Of a stretch of DNA of 64,000 nt, positions 30,059 through 40,705 are shown piece after piece. Position 1 is the first letter of the stretch. Each line of letters starts with the position of its first letter. The position numbers and the translations under genes are program-made. The stretch lies in assembly GCA_029953675.1 (NCBI GenBank), contig JAMWBK010000004.1:744001-808000 (forward strand), in the 5' to 3' direction. The notes beneath the pieces are model-generated. The model saw only the letters and a program-made list of their open reading frames with translations, was not told the DNA's origin and made no database searches. The DNA comes from Rhodosorus marinus (lineage: Eukaryota; Rhodophyta; Stylonematophyceae; Stylonematales; Stylonemataceae).

Positions 30059-30286
30059 ATGACTTATAAGCCTCTTTCATGGTTCCTGCGAAAGGACGGT
30101 ATTGATGGAGTGCGTTCTTTGAGGCCTGTTCTCGTGGGTGTGCAAAGGAGTTTGCCGAAAATTCAGCCCATCGGTAATGGGAAACTGAAACCTGTTTACT
30201 TTGACGCTGCTGTGAAGCGCGTTTTTACCCAACTTGCCAATAAAACCGAAGAAGAAGATGATCCTCGCCTTGCTGGTTTTCCATGA
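30059..30286 (+). CDS. Small hypothetical ORF
   Basis: 75 codons from ATG, basic N-terminus (LRKDGIDGVRSLRP), acidic end (NKTEEEDDPRLAG). No motif recognised and no TATA box at the usual distance. It could be chance or one exon. Confidence 0.2.
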   Translation: MTYKPLSWFLRKDGIDGVRSLRPVLVGVQRSLPKIQPIGNGKLKPVYFDAAVKRVFTQLANKTEEEDDPRLAGFP

Positions 30287-30517
30287 GAGCTATCTTGTCT
30301 GGCAACTAAGAATGCTACCAGCACTGCCAGAGAGATTTGATCCTAAAGGGGCTAACCCTTCCCATGTCTCGTTTGGGGGGTCCGCGATGTGGGTTTGCGA
30401 TTGGGGGGTTTGCTTCAAGTCATTTGGGCCGTACATACCAGTTTTGAGTTCTTCGAACGCTGAGTGGTGTACGGAAGAAGGGAATTTATAGAGATTGGCA
30501 TCTGTGGGATAGAATTT

Positions 30518-30865
30518 CTACACCTCAACGGCTACTCGTCGTGTTTTTTTTCTACGCCCGGCCAGAGCAACAAAGAGCTTCTGGTGACGCCCGGCTACTC
30601 CCGATGAGCGCTGAAATATCTTGCGCCTTTTTGTTTTGAAGTTCGATGATGGTTGCGACTCTAGTTTGGACACTGTCCGTTGAACACTGCCTTTCGATGC
30701 TTGGATGGTCACAGTCCTGTTTCGGACAGCAAAGCTACCTGTAGAAAGTCTCGAGCGCGTACTGCCTGGGATGGCCTGGCGAAGATCCGGAGGACTTGTG
30801 GATACGTTTTCCTTGGCAATGATCATGAGTTGCAAAATTGGAAGGAGTTGTAAGTGCGAGGCCAT
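30518..30865 (-). CDS. Small hypothetical ORF
   Basis: 115 codons from an ATG. Ser/Arg/Lys-rich with a basic C-terminus (KTKRRKIFQRSS, GRRKKTRRVAVEV). No family recognised. A TATAATTTATA-like stretch lies about 170 bp upstream. Coding status uncertain. Confidence 0.25.
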   Translation of the reverse strand: MASHLQLLPILQLMIIAKENVSTSPPDLRQAIPGSTRSRLSTGSFAVRNRTVTIQASKGSVQRTVSKLESQPSSNFKTKRRKIFQRSSGVAGRHQKLFVALAGRRKKTRRVAVEV

Positions 30866-30869
30866 GCGG

Positions 30870-31520
30870 AGTAAGCTTTTAACAATGGAAGGGCAGTTTC
30901 TCTAGATGTATCAAGCGTGTATCCTTTCCCTCTGTTCAGAGGGCGATCGTCTCATGCGTCGTTGGAACGGAATACCTCACCTCGTGCATGCCATGCCTTC
31001 AATTCTACCGACCATGACATAGCTAGAATATAAATTATACCATTGAAGGGCAGCATCCTGTTCCGAGGAGTGAAGGTTTATGAATAGCAGCTGATCTCCA
31101 GTACAAAACTGGTGACGACTGTGCAAGAGCTCTAGTTAGAATTTGCCTGGTTCCGACTCATCCGTTACTGGGGGAGCCCGCCTAAACCGGCTCCCTGTTC
31201 AGCGAACTGAAAACCCAAATTCAAGCGCGTCTTCTCGAGGGCAGACATCATCACCCTCAATTCAAAATTCTGAAACTTGAGTGGCGTTTGCTAGCGTCAT
31301 AGTACTCCGTCCAATGCACCGCCGGATGAGAGAAACAACCAACGTCAGCTAATAATCCCCTTATTTCGAGCCCCGGAATCTAATTCAGAAGACTTCGGAC
31401 AAGCGCGCACTGTCCGAGCATCAAATCCTCTACGACAATCCGCCCGACGGGGCTGAGCAACCCACCACGACTATGTAAGTATCTGAGCACTACTATCCAA
31501 TAGCGATCGCTAATGATGAC
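30870..31520. other. No gene recognised
   Basis: No credible frame or repeat seen between the small ORF and the family A fragment. Confidence 0.3.
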
Positions 31521-31524
31521 ACCG

Positions 31525-31765
31525 CTTGGTACCCCTGATCATTGAGTGCTTTGGGTTCATGGACTCTGTTGGTTCTCGCTGGCTTCGGGAGTTGTTCCGC
31601 GAACGCCCTGACCGTCTTCAATCGTTGTTTACCCGCTTAAGTTTCCTGCTGTGGCGCATGAATGCCGCTTTGATGTTGGAGGCGCGAGTACTTCGCCGCG
31701 CTTAGTCTTTTTTTCCCCTCGGGGTTTTTTTTTTCAGCCTCCGATTAAACCATTCGTTCGAATGA
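31525..31765 (+). mobile_element. Family A 3' fragment
   Basis: Almost identical at DNA level to 25835-26060, from CGCTTGGTACCCCTGATCAT to CCGATTAAACCATTCGTTCG. The high identity means a recent insertion or copying event. It encodes only the last ~60 residues. Confidence 0.65.
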
Positions 31766-31769
31766 TGAG

Positions 31770-32120
31770 AAGCTTCTAATATTGAGCTTAAATAAATATT
31801 TGTCTGGCAAAATCATTCGATTTCATGATCGTAAGACAGGGTTATCCAATTAACGTTTACTATTCTTTTCATACGCAAATCGGAGGCCAATTGTGTAGCG
31901 GTATTTGTGTGATATTTTGATATTAATGCAATTAGATTGTAACGTGCCGATTGTCTATTGCGGATATCCGGTGAGCGGGGACTTTGTTTGCGATGCTGCA
32001 GAGGCTGTGATAATTCAAGTACGAGAAAATGAGGCCAAGTAATATCGGGTCGACTAGGAGGGCTGAGACTTACCTCGTGGCTCACCCGAAGCAAGCGGTG
32101 TTTGGTTCCATGGCCTTCGG
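31770..32120. other. No gene recognised
   Basis: A minus-strand frame of 93 codons (31813-32094) has no motif I know. Confidence 0.25.
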
Positions 32121-32124
32121 AACT

Positions 32125-33165
32125 TCGGCCTAGGAAAGCCCTTAGTTTCGACTGAGGCGCTCGAGGACTCTCCCATCGACAGAGTACTCGCCGACGAGGG
32201 GGAAGCTAGCCCCGGATCACTGGTAGCCGATTACACGGGTCTGAGCCGATTATGTAACTCGCGCACAGATGTGATACAACATAGCCTCACCTGGGGCCAA
32301 CACAGTGCCGCTCACGCATTCTTGGTCAACTCTCCACTCACACCGCCTACCACCGCCGCTCGCCTTCGCGGCATGGGAGGCCATCTTTCACATTTGTGTT
32401 TAACGACCCTGCTGTCATCACTGGGTCACCGTCTGGATGCCTTCCAGTTTCGCTCTGCCGCACGGATTTACCTGGGTTTGCCACAAGCTCCGTGGCACTC
32501 TAATCGGCCGTCTTTCTGTCAGGGATGTGAGAGTCGGATCGATGGGCTTGTGGTTACCATTTCTTAGGTTCATGAGGACTGTTGAGAGGTCTTCGTACGA
32601 GACGTCACACTCGCTTCAAGTAAATTCTCAGCGAATGTTTGACTCGGGTAGGGCATACGGTTGAGGTGGAATCGGAACTGCCCAGATCGGTCTCGGATAG
32701 GGCACCGCCCCGCTGTATCGCAGATCTCCTCGTCTCCGATGCTGCCGCCAGACGCTCAGCATATGTTGACCTCGCGATTACAAGCCCTGTGGCAAGCGCC
32801 CATCTGACGGCTGCCGCCCGCCGCCGGGGAGCAGCTGCTTCGGCCCTTCGCCGCGTGAAGGAACGACGGTATGCTAAGAGTATGGCCAGCCTGCCTCGCG
32901 CTGAGGGTCGCTCCCACCGGTTCCAGCCTTTCATTGTGGAAAGCTTTGGTCACGTGGAGAAGTCGGGTTTGGAGTGGTTGCCGAAATGTTTCGCTGAGCA
33001 TCCTGGACTTTTGCGGCGCTTAAGTGTCTCTCTGTGGCGATATTCGAGCAGCATGCTTGCCGAGGAGCGCAGGAGGCGCCTGGGTTTGCACGCTTCCCTA
33101 CCTAGTTTTTAGTTCCTTTTCACGGTTTGCGTAGCGCTGTAGGCTATGCTAATAAAGCCAGTTTC
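32125..33165 (+). mobile_element. Family B C-terminal region with 3' end
   Basis: Encodes HSLTWGQHSAAHAFLVNSPL, FQFRSAARIYLGLPQAPWHS, the CCHC-like segment starting CQGCES, CIADLLVSDAAARRSAYVDLA and RRLSVSLWRYSSSMLAEE, with a frame change near 32550-32640. The 3'UTR ends at TGCTAATAAAGCCAGT. Most similar to 35821-36699 (minus) and 8818-9785. Confidence 0.65.
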
Positions 33166-33289
33166 GACTTAATGAATAACACAGGCGCGCAGGAGCGTTT
33201 TATACCACGCGAATTCGAGCTTCTGGTTTAGTATATTATATTGTGCCTTTCGTAATTGAGCTTTTGTTGTAATTGAGCTTTGGTCTCGT

Positions 33290-33500
33290 GGACCTGGTTT
33301 TGGTTTTCGACTCGGTTACTGGTTCTCCTTGCCTCCGCGGCGTATTTCCTACGCACCGAGAACGGCTCCCTCTCTGTTTACCCGTTTGAATTTTCTGTTG
33401 TGGCGTAAAAATTCTAATTTGTTGTTAGAAGCGCGCAATTTCCGCCATCACTAGTCCTTTTTTGTCTCGCAGCGCTTTTTCTTCTCAGTCGAAAGCTCCA
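33290..33500 (+). mobile_element. Family A 3' fragment (decayed)
   Basis: GTTTACCCGTTTGAATTTTCTGTTGTGGCG and a TTAGAAGCGCGCAATTTCCGCC-like segment mark the family A C-terminus; diverged and without a frame. It follows family B by about 125 bp. Confidence 0.45.
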
Positions 33501-33662
33501 TCCGTTATAAGTTTAAGCATATGTGCTTTGCGAAATATTCGAGTATGACTCGGTGTAGGGCAATAGAAAAACCTGGAGCTCTTGAGCATGACTACGAATA
33601 CAGTGTTGTGGAATTTCGACTGAGCTGGTATCTGACCTCCTATTTTATTGATTTCGACTCTA

Positions 33663-34600
33663 CTTTACATGCACATCAAACGGTTTTGTCCCTTTTCTAA
33701 CGCGATTTCTGCTGCTTCTACCTCCCTCTAGGTTTGTAAAACACCTCACTCCTTGAAGCAACAAACTCTTCCTGTTTTACACACTGCTTCACGTTGATGG
33801 AGGATTCCCGAGCGGTATTCCGGGCCTCCCGTATCGCACCGCGAACGAAGTACGAAGCAAAATACCCGTTGAACATTGTGTTCGCGGTGAAACCGGAAAA
33901 GTGTACAAGGTTTTCTGCGCTGGCGGCACTAGAGAGAGCTCAGAGTTGAGCTTCGCAGCTTGTTTCACCAGCATTTGTGCGTCATCAACCTGGTGCCTGG
34001 CTTGTTGTACGGCCATCCTAGCGACATCTGCCTGAGCGTTGCACTTACGCCCCTTATGCCTCCACATATGCTTCGTATTACATACCCAAGCGTTTTCGAG
34101 GTTTTCAACCGCGAGAACCATGCTTTTTCAGCGGCTCTCATCATCTCGAAAGCCTTCTCTTGAGCGTTTGGTTTGCGCGCCGCTTCTCCAGAACGCGAAC
34201 CGCAAGATTCCTCACCGTCATGCTGCGGAACTCCTCAGAATCTACGATGGCGCCCCTGGTGATCTGCTCCGAAACCCACCTCTTCTCGTGTTCCAGGGAT
34301 ACTCGATCCTCGTGTCGACGCTCGCTTCTTCGAAAGTGCGTCTAACACTCTCCGCGGCTTCTCGTACCAGCTTTAGCTCTTTGTCTATCGCCCTCAGTTC
34401 ATATACATCCGCCTTGTTGTTCAAGGTCCACTCCTCGACCTTGTCGACTTATACTTATCGTGCGAACAACCTTTTTAGAGCGCGGCTCTTCTCTTTTCTC
34501 AGCCGTGCTGAAGACAGGTCAGCCTTCCGCTGAGCTGCCATCCTCTGTATCTCCAACTTTTCCAATTTGTGGTATTGGTGCACAAGATGGCCTCCAACCC
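33663..34600 (-). pseudogene. Coiled-coil family, dead copy
   Basis: The minus strand aligns along its whole length with the genes at 38055-39086 and 41444-42514: AVENLENAWVCNTKHMW, RMAVQQARHQVDDAQ, FSGFTANTMFNGY, YFVRGAIREA and NNKADVYELRAIDKELKLV are all recognisable. Stops and at least three frame changes break it, and no ATG survives at the start (near 34600). It is the most decayed of three paralogs on one strand within 9 kb. Confidence 0.7.
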
Positions 34601-34914
34601 ACTCGTTTGTATGGGCTAATCAAGTTTGTCTAAAGAGAAAGGGTCACATTTTATATATAAAAAGAGTAATATCGCTATTTCTACTACTGTTTCAGGGTTG
34701 GATACTGGACTAAGGCTTTCGTTCCTTGACTTTGACAGCTTTGAATCGCTTTCATGTCCATCATGGAGGTCAGCCTCTGATATGTTACTAGGAAAGTGTT
34801 ATCCGGTCTACTCCATGCAAGCCCACCGAAAACTGGGTAGTGCTTTTAGTAAGACCGCCGAGCAGCAGCTCATCGACATTCAACATCCGATCAGATTTTC
34901 TCGGTTTAGTCGAA

Positions 34915-35200
34915 CGAACGAATGGTTTAATCGGAGGCTGAAAAAAAAACCCCGAGGGGAAAAAAAGACTAAGCGCGGCGAAGTACTCGCGCCTTCAACA
35001 TCAAAGCGGCATTCATGCGCCACAGCAGGAAACTTAAGCGGGTAAACAACGATTGAAGACGGTCAGGGCGTTCGCGGAACAACTCCCGAAGCCAGCGAGA
35101 ACCAACAGAGTCCATGAACCCAAAGCACTCAATGATCAGGGGTACCAAGCGATGTGCTAGTGCCGAAGCACGAACACCAGAGGAAGACAAAGCCCCCGCG
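34915..35200 (-). mobile_element. Family A 3' fragment
   Basis: Minus-strand copy encoding SSGVRASALAHRLVPLIIEC to EARVLRRA-like text (here LMLKARVLRRA) in one frame of about 73 codons, with the CCGATTAAACCATTCG tail. Near-identical to 25795-26060 and 31525-31765. Confidence 0.6.
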
Positions 35201-35404
35201 TGTTTGATCTAGTCAGAGCCATATTTTTACCGATTTCTAATTATAACCTGCCAAAAGTACTTTTTTCTCTTAAATTCGAGAAGTTCTGAAAAAAAAATCT
35301 AAGGAGTTATTTTCAGAAAATTGGTTTTTTGGAAGGTTTGATGTTTGTGTCCACTGGACTTTGTGTCCACTGGCTTTATTGGACTTTACTTGGACTTGGA
35401 CTTT

Positions 35405-35775
35405 ACTGGACTTTACTAGCATAGCCTGAAGCGCTACGCAAGGCGTGAAGATGAACTAATAACTAGGGAGGGAAGCATGCAACCCCAAGGCAAAACTTTA
35501 CTAGCATAGCCTGAAGCGCTACGCAAGGCGTGAAGATGAACTAATAACTAGGGAGGGAAGCATGCAACCCCAGGCGCCGATGGCGCGCCTCGGAAAGCAT
35601 GTGGCTGGAATATCGCCAAAGGGAGACACTTAAACGCCTCAAGAGCGCCAAATATTCAGTAGGATGCTCAGCAAAACATTTCCGCAACCACTCTAAACCC
35701 GACTTATCCACGTGACCAAAGCTTTCCACAATGAATGGCTGGAACCGGTGAGAGCGACCCTCAGCGCAAGGCAGG
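35405..35775 (-). mobile_element. Family B 3' end with an 85-bp tandem duplication
   Basis: The 3' terminal segment starting TTTACTAGCATAGCCTGAAG is present twice in tandem (35412 and 35497; 85 bp apart). It encodes the ESFGHVDKSGLEWLRKCFAE-to-LGLHASLPSY end of the protein. Repeats of GGACTTTACT at 35350-35415 look like its 3' simple-repeat tail. Confidence 0.55.
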
Positions 35776-35820
35776 CTTTATTAGCATAGCCTACAGCGCT
35801 ACGCAAACCGTGAAAAGGAA

Positions 35821-36699
35821 CTAAAAACTAGGTAGGGAAGCGTGCAAACCCAGGCGCCTCCTGCGCTCCTCGGCAAGCATGCTGCTCGAATATCGCCACA
35901 GAGAGACACTTAAGCGCCGCAAAAGTTCCAAGTATTCAACAGGATGCTCAGTGAAACATTTCGGCAACCACTCCAAACCCGACTTCTCCACGCGACCAAA
36001 GCTTTCCACAATGAAAGGCTGGAACCGGTGGGAGCGACCCTCAGCGCGAGGCAGGCTGGCCATACTCTCAGCATACCGTCGTTTCTTCACGCGGCGAAGG
36101 GCCGAAGCAGCTGCTCCCCGGCGGCGGGCGGCAGCCGTCAGATGGGCGCTTGCCACAGGGCTTGTAATCGCGAGGTCAACATATGCTGAGCGTCTGGCGG
36201 CAGCATCGGAGACGTGGAGATCGGCGATACAGCGGGGCCGTGCCCTATCCGAGACCGATCTGGGCAGTTCCGATTCCACCTCAACCGTATGCCCTACCCG
36301 AGTCAAACATTCGCTGAGAATGCACTTGAAGCGAGTGTGACGCCTCGTACGAAGACCTCTCAACAGTCCGCATGAACCTAAGAAATGGTAGCCACAAGCA
36401 TCGATCCGACTCTCACATCCCTGACAGAAAGACGGCCGATTAGAGTGCCACGGAGCTTGTGGCAAACCCAGGTAAATCCGTGCGGCAGAGCGAAACTGGA
36501 AGGCATCCAGACGGTGACCCAGAGATGACGGCAGGGTCGTTAACCACAAATGTGATAGATAGCCTCCCATGCCGCGGAGCCGAGCGGCGGTGGTAGGCGG
36601 TGTGAGTGGAGAGTTGAGCAAGAGTGCGTGAGCGCCAGGCAGGCTGCTCAGTGAAACATTTCCGCAACCACTCCAAACCCGCCTTCTCCACGTGATCAA
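35821..36699 (-). CDS. Family B CCHC motif plus restriction-like endonuclease (C-terminal ORF)
   Basis: 292-codon frame; the best family B copy. Its first ~20 residues are a junction artefact: a second family B piece (36646-36705) is joined near 36640. The homologous part runs AHALLLNSPLTPPTTAARL, FQFRSAARIYLGLP, a CCHC motif (CQGC, then H and C in YHFLGSC), RRHTRFKCIL, CIADLHVSDAAARRSAYVDLA (endonuclease core, AD in place of PD), AARRRGAAASALRRVKKRRYA and a C-terminal EYLELLRRLSVSLWRYSSSM. R2/NeSL-type endonucleases nick the target site to prime reverse transcription. No polymerase lies upstream, so this is a 5'-truncated retroelement insertion, not a host gene. Confidence 0.6.
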   Translation of the reverse strand: MITWRRRVWSGCGNVSLSSLPGAHALLLNSPLTPPTTAARLRGMGGYLSHLWLTTLPSSLGHRLDAFQFRSAARIYLGLPQAPWHSNRPSFCQGCESRIDACGYHFLGSCGLLRGLRTRRHTRFKCILSECLTRVGHTVEVESELPRSVSDRARPRCIADLHVSDAAARRSAYVDLAITSPVASAHLTAAARRRGAAASALRRVKKRRYAESMASLPRAEGRSHRFQPFIVESFGRVEKSGLEWLPKCFTEHPVEYLELLRRLSVSLWRYSSSMLAEERRRRLGLHASLPSF

Positions 36700-36854
36700 A
36701 GCCCGTGTCCACTAGAAGGGCACGCCTACTCTCGTGCAGTTTGACCTTGTTGAGGGCCAACCTGCCGAGAGTAGAGGTGACACATTCTCCTCTATTGAGG
36801 GTCAGTCTATTCATGGAGGTAGTTATCTGTTCTGTACTGAGTGCAGAGGGGCAG

Positions 36855-37180
36855 CAGCTTCTGTACCGTGTGAAGGAACGACGGTACGCTGAGAGTATAG
36901 CCAGTCTTCCCCGGGGGGAGGGCTGGTCTCACAGGTTCCAGCCTTTCATTGTAGAAAGCTCTGGGCATCTGAAAATTCAAGCTTGGATTGGCTGCGCACA
37001 TTTTTCGCGGAACATCCTTAAGAATATCTGGCTCCTCCGACGTTTAAGTGTCGGGTCTCTCGGGCGGTATTCTAGCAACATGCTCGCCGAAGCGCGCCAC
37101 CGCCGCCTGGGCTTGCATACTGTTCTCCCTAGTCCCTGTTTACTTTTACACCTTGCGTAGAGCATCAGGCTATGTTATTA
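36855..37180 (+). mobile_element. Family B fragment (decayed)
   Basis: Plus-strand segment encoding VKERRYAESIASLPRG to SSNMLAEARHRRLGLH, then a TGCGTAGAGCATCAGGCTATG 3' end. It faces the minus-strand copy across about 150 bp. Confidence 0.5.
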
Positions 37181-37189
37181 AAACTACTA

Positions 37190-37680
37190 CCACCACCAAC
37201 ATGACGGGGCTTTTACTGGTGCAAACAGAGAGCTCGGCTCCCCAGGGGAGGTGCTGACTAGCGAAAGAATTCTTTGGTCATAGCTGGATTATGCTCACAT
37301 TATCACCTCTACCACGATTTTTTTAGGTCCGGAATAGGGCTTTTTACTGGACTTTACTAGAACGCTCCAAGATCTAAAGAAATCGCTAAAGAAATCGACC
37401 CTGGTGATCATGCCTCGGGCAACCGGACAAAACAGAACATACCTGTAAGTCGGCTTTCCAGAGGTGGAATGTATGGGACAGTCCATGCCCTATAATGGTG
37501 AAGTTGGGACGCTGTCACTGAGAGCGTTTTTGCGCTTTGAAAATAAGGGTAAGCGCAGCAGTAATTTTTCTCTCCTTACTCGGGGCTGGAATTGTGAGTG
37601 CTCGTTTGGTGGGGGGTGAAAATCAGCAAGAAGGCTACTTATAAAGGTTCAGTGTATACGGAGGCGCTTACAAACGCCGA
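37190..37680. other. No gene recognised
   Basis: Contains a GGGCTTTTTACTGGACTTTACTAGAAC stretch at about 37338 like family B tail repeats; nothing else recognised. Confidence 0.3.
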
Positions 37681-37689
37681 GGCTTTGCA

Positions 37690-37930
37690 TTCTGAGGTTT
37701 TTCATCGGGTTTTCCCTTAGTTTCAGACGCCCTTAGCTTCTTGGATAGCGCTTGGGAGTTCTGGGGGGTGTTTGGGTGCCTGACCCTGAACTCCCTCGTG
37801 CGCTTTCTCGACTGCATGCTTCCTTGAGTCTGACTGTATGGCGCTATAATGCTGCCTTAGTTCTGGAAGCGCTTTCTCGGCGCACTTTCTATTGTACCTC
37901 GTTCGGGGATCTCAACCTCCAATTGAATCT
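37690..37930 (+). mobile_element. Diverged family A-like 3' fragment
   Basis: One frame encodes LSRLHASLSLTVWRYNAAL and LEALSRRTF, resembling the family A C-terminus (LSFLLWRMNAAL, LEARVLRR) with clear divergence. Possibly a separate subfamily. Confidence 0.35.
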
Positions 37931-38054
37931 GTCTGATATGTTCAGTCAATATTCCGCTCATTTCGGTGGTGGTTGTGTTCTGGAAATGTGCAAAAGGAGC
38001 TCGGTTGTAGAAGAGCGTAGACACACGATTTCGGTCTAAGGATTTCAATTTAAT

Positions 38055-39086
38055 TTACATGAATATCAGTCGGACTTGTTCCTTTTCAAGAGCAGTTTCT
38101 GTTGCTTCCACCCCCTCCTCGGCGTTTTTAACATCTGCATGGGCCTGTGAAACTTTAAGCTCTTGCTGCTCTACCAATTGTTTCACTAGGGCGGAGGATC
38201 TTCGAGTAGTTTTCAGGGCCTCCTTTATTGAACCCCGTACAAAGTAAGCTCCATACCCGTCGAACATCGTACTTGATCTGAAACCGGAAAAGTCGCCAAG
38301 GTTTTCTGCGTCGACGGCACTGGAGAGCTCGGGATTGAGGTTGTCACATTGCCTCACCAACGTTTGCGCCTCATCAACTTGGCGTTTGGCATGTTGCACC
38401 GCCATCCTTGTTACATCCGCGTAGGCGTTGCGTCTGCGTCCTCTGCGCCTCCACACCTGCTTTGTGTTGCACACCCACGCGTTTTCAAGACTCTCAACCG
38501 CGATATCCAATATTTTTCCCGCTGATATCAACATCTCCAGCGCCTTCTCTTGAGACCATTGGTCTCTCTGACGCATCTCCAGGGCGTGGAGCGCAAGATT
38601 CCTCTCCATCGTGCAGCGGCCCTCCTCGGGGTCCCGTACGGTGACAGTGAAGATCTGCGCTAGAACCCGTTTCCTCTCATTTTCCAGGAATGTTCGATCT
38701 TCCTCTCGACGCTTCATATCTTCCAAACCGCGTCGAGCGTTATCCGTGGCTTCTCGTAGCAAATCCAGCTGTGTCTCTATCCCCCTCAGCTCACAAGCAT
38801 CAGCTTTGTTTTTCAAGGTCCACTCCTCGACAATGTCGTTGTATGATTCCCGTGCAAACAACTTCTTCAGTACGTAGCTCTTCTCTTGCCGCAACCTGTA
38901 GGATGACTGGTCAGCCTTCTGCTTTGCCGCCATCCTCTGTATCTCCAGCTTGTCGGACCTGTTGGTGTTGGTGCGGACGATGGCCTCCAACGCATTCCTT
39001 TTAGCTTTGTAGCCATCAAACTCCCTGAGTTTTTCTTTCAAGTCCAGGTACTCCTCCCGCATGTACTCAAGTTCAGACGAAGCCAT
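38055..39086 (-). CDS. Coiled-coil protein, local three-member family (copy 2)
   Basis: 343 residues, intronless, from the ATG at 39086 (the frame starts one GTG earlier). It is highly charged and predicted helical over most of its length: residues 1-150 are coiled coil with an EEWTLKNKADACEL segment, then an LENAWVCNTKQVW motif, a second helical part (RMAVQHAKRQVDEAQ), a conserved non-helical insert (LGDFSGFRSSTMFDGYGAY) and a final coil from IKEALKTTRRSSALV. No signal peptide, membrane segment or enzyme motif. Roughly half identical to copy 3, with insert and Trp/Cys motifs best kept, so the insert is probably the functional contact. A TTTATAA element lies about 80 bp upstream. Function unknown. 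Confidence 0.7.
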   Translation of the reverse strand: MASSELEYMREEYLDLKEKLREFDGYKAKRNALEAIVRTNTNRSDKLEIQRMAAKQKADQSSYRLRQEKSYVLKKLFARESYNDIVEEWTLKNKADACELRGIETQLDLLREATDNARRGLEDMKRREEDRTFLENERKRVLAQIFTVTVRDPEEGRCTMERNLALHALEMRQRDQWSQEKALEMLISAGKILDIAVESLENAWVCNTKQVWRRRGRRRNAYADVTRMAVQHAKRQVDEAQTLVRQCDNLNPELSSAVDAENLGDFSGFRSSTMFDGYGAYFVRGSIKEALKTTRRSSALVKQLVEQQELKVSQAHADVKNAEEGVEATETALEKEQVRLIFM

Positions 39087-39189
39087 CACGTCTTCTCAAC
39101 TTTGCTGGTTCTCTCTGAGGTTTAGTCCGAACTATTCTTCCGTTTCTGTTCTTTACTTCTCGTTATAAACTCTTCTATTTGTGTTTTGC

Positions 39190-40220
39190 CAACTCCTGGT
39201 CGTCTTCATCCATCTACCGGATGGGGGAGTTCTTTATAGGCACTCGTCCACCATCTTCATATCTGACCATCCACCTCGACCCACCTCTCGAATTCGGTTA
39301 GACGTCAGGATCAAACCACTGTCAATTCAGCTACCATCTATACAAAAACCACTCCCAGCTTATTCCATCCCATGCGCATAACGTCACCTCAGGCTCACTG
39401 TAAGTGTTCACGCGCGCAGTCCGTCTCTGTAAAAAACAACACCCAGCAGGTCACATCAAAACAGATAACATACAGGCCATTACCTGCTGCTACTGCTTTC
39501 TCTACTGCCACACGACCGGAAATCAGCAACGCACATCCGAAGAAGTCCCGCACACCATACGGGGAGGTTGATAAACCATCCGATGTAGGTGTCAGCCTTG
39601 AAGCACGTCCAGCATTTTACTGGACGTGCAATATTATGGCTGGATGACTCTACTGGCCGTGCAAAATTCATTTTGAATATATATTCAGGTTTAATCAATG
39701 GAACGTGCTATAGATACGAAATAAACATTCTAGATGATGGAAAACATGCTAGAATTAGGAACGATGGGCTCTTCGGCTGGTGGTTTTGCCGGATGTGACG
39801 GACTCTATGTCTGCCGCGTTCTTCGTCTTTGTGGCTGTACCAGCTTATCCTCAGGGCCTCACGTAGGAACTATTCAGAGAGGATCTCGTTTATATCTCAT
39901 TGGAGCTGTCCCCTAAGCTGCGTCCAGTCTCCTGGGCTGTGAAGCCGGAGGGTAGAAATGGTGACTAGAACAGGTGGAGCTGTTGGAGGATCTCGGATTG
40001 GCCCACGAATCTCTTCCTTAGCCAAATCGTCGCAGAAATATTTCAGAATAATGTAATAACGTGCGGTCTGACAGCCACCGACGAGAGTGGAGGGGGGCGG
40101 AAGAAGTTGCGGGGAGTGAATCAAGCAGAGGAGAAGGATGAAGAGTTCCAAAGAGTTTACAAAGAAGACGTCTTCAAAAGCATCCAGGTAGACTCAAACA
40201 AGGATGAAAGCCTCTTCAAC
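39190..40220. other. No gene recognised
   Basis: No convincing frame; a mix of A+T-rich and ordinary sequence. Short palindromic text (CCAGCATTTTACTGGACGTG near 39608) is present. Confidence 0.3.
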
Positions 40221-40224
40221 AAGG

Positions 40225-40705
40225 TTAGTTACATGGCAGATCTCCTGGCAACGGACCCCCGCCGCCAGACGCTCAACATATGTGGACCTCGCCCCCAAAC
40301 ACCCCGTGTCAAGTACCTATATCCCCTCTGCCGCTCTCCGCGGGGGGCGGGGTGAGGGGGGAGGGGGGGCCAGCAGCTTCTGTACTTCGCCGACCGAAGG
40401 AACGACGGTATGCCGAGAGCATTGACAGTCTCCCATGGTCAGGGGCCCGTTCTCACAGGTTCCAGCCTTTCATTGAGGAAAGCTTTGGGCATCTGGAAAA
40501 GCCCAGCTTTGAGTGGCTGCGGATTTTGTTTTTATAACCATCCTGTTGAATATCCGGGACTCCTCTGCCGATTAAGTGTCGCTCTCTGGCCATATTCTAC
40601 AGCATGCTCGCATGTCACGCCACCGCCGTCTGGGTTTGCACGCTTTTCTCCCTAGTTCCCACTGCCCCTGCACGCCTTGCGAAGCGCTTCAGGCTACGCT
40701 AGTAA
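40225..40705 (+). mobile_element. Family B fragment (decayed)
   Basis: Begins in the endonuclease core (ADLLATDPRRQT in one frame, ARRSTYVDLA in another) and ends with the GAAGCGCTTCAGGCTACGCTAGTAAA 3' end at about 40682-40706. Contains a long G-rich run near 40340-40370. Confidence 0.5.

Noticed and set aside
39589-39798. Possible tRNA or small RNA gene near 39.6-39.8 kb
   Set aside because: Short pairing text was seen, but no cloverleaf with A and B boxes could be built by eye.
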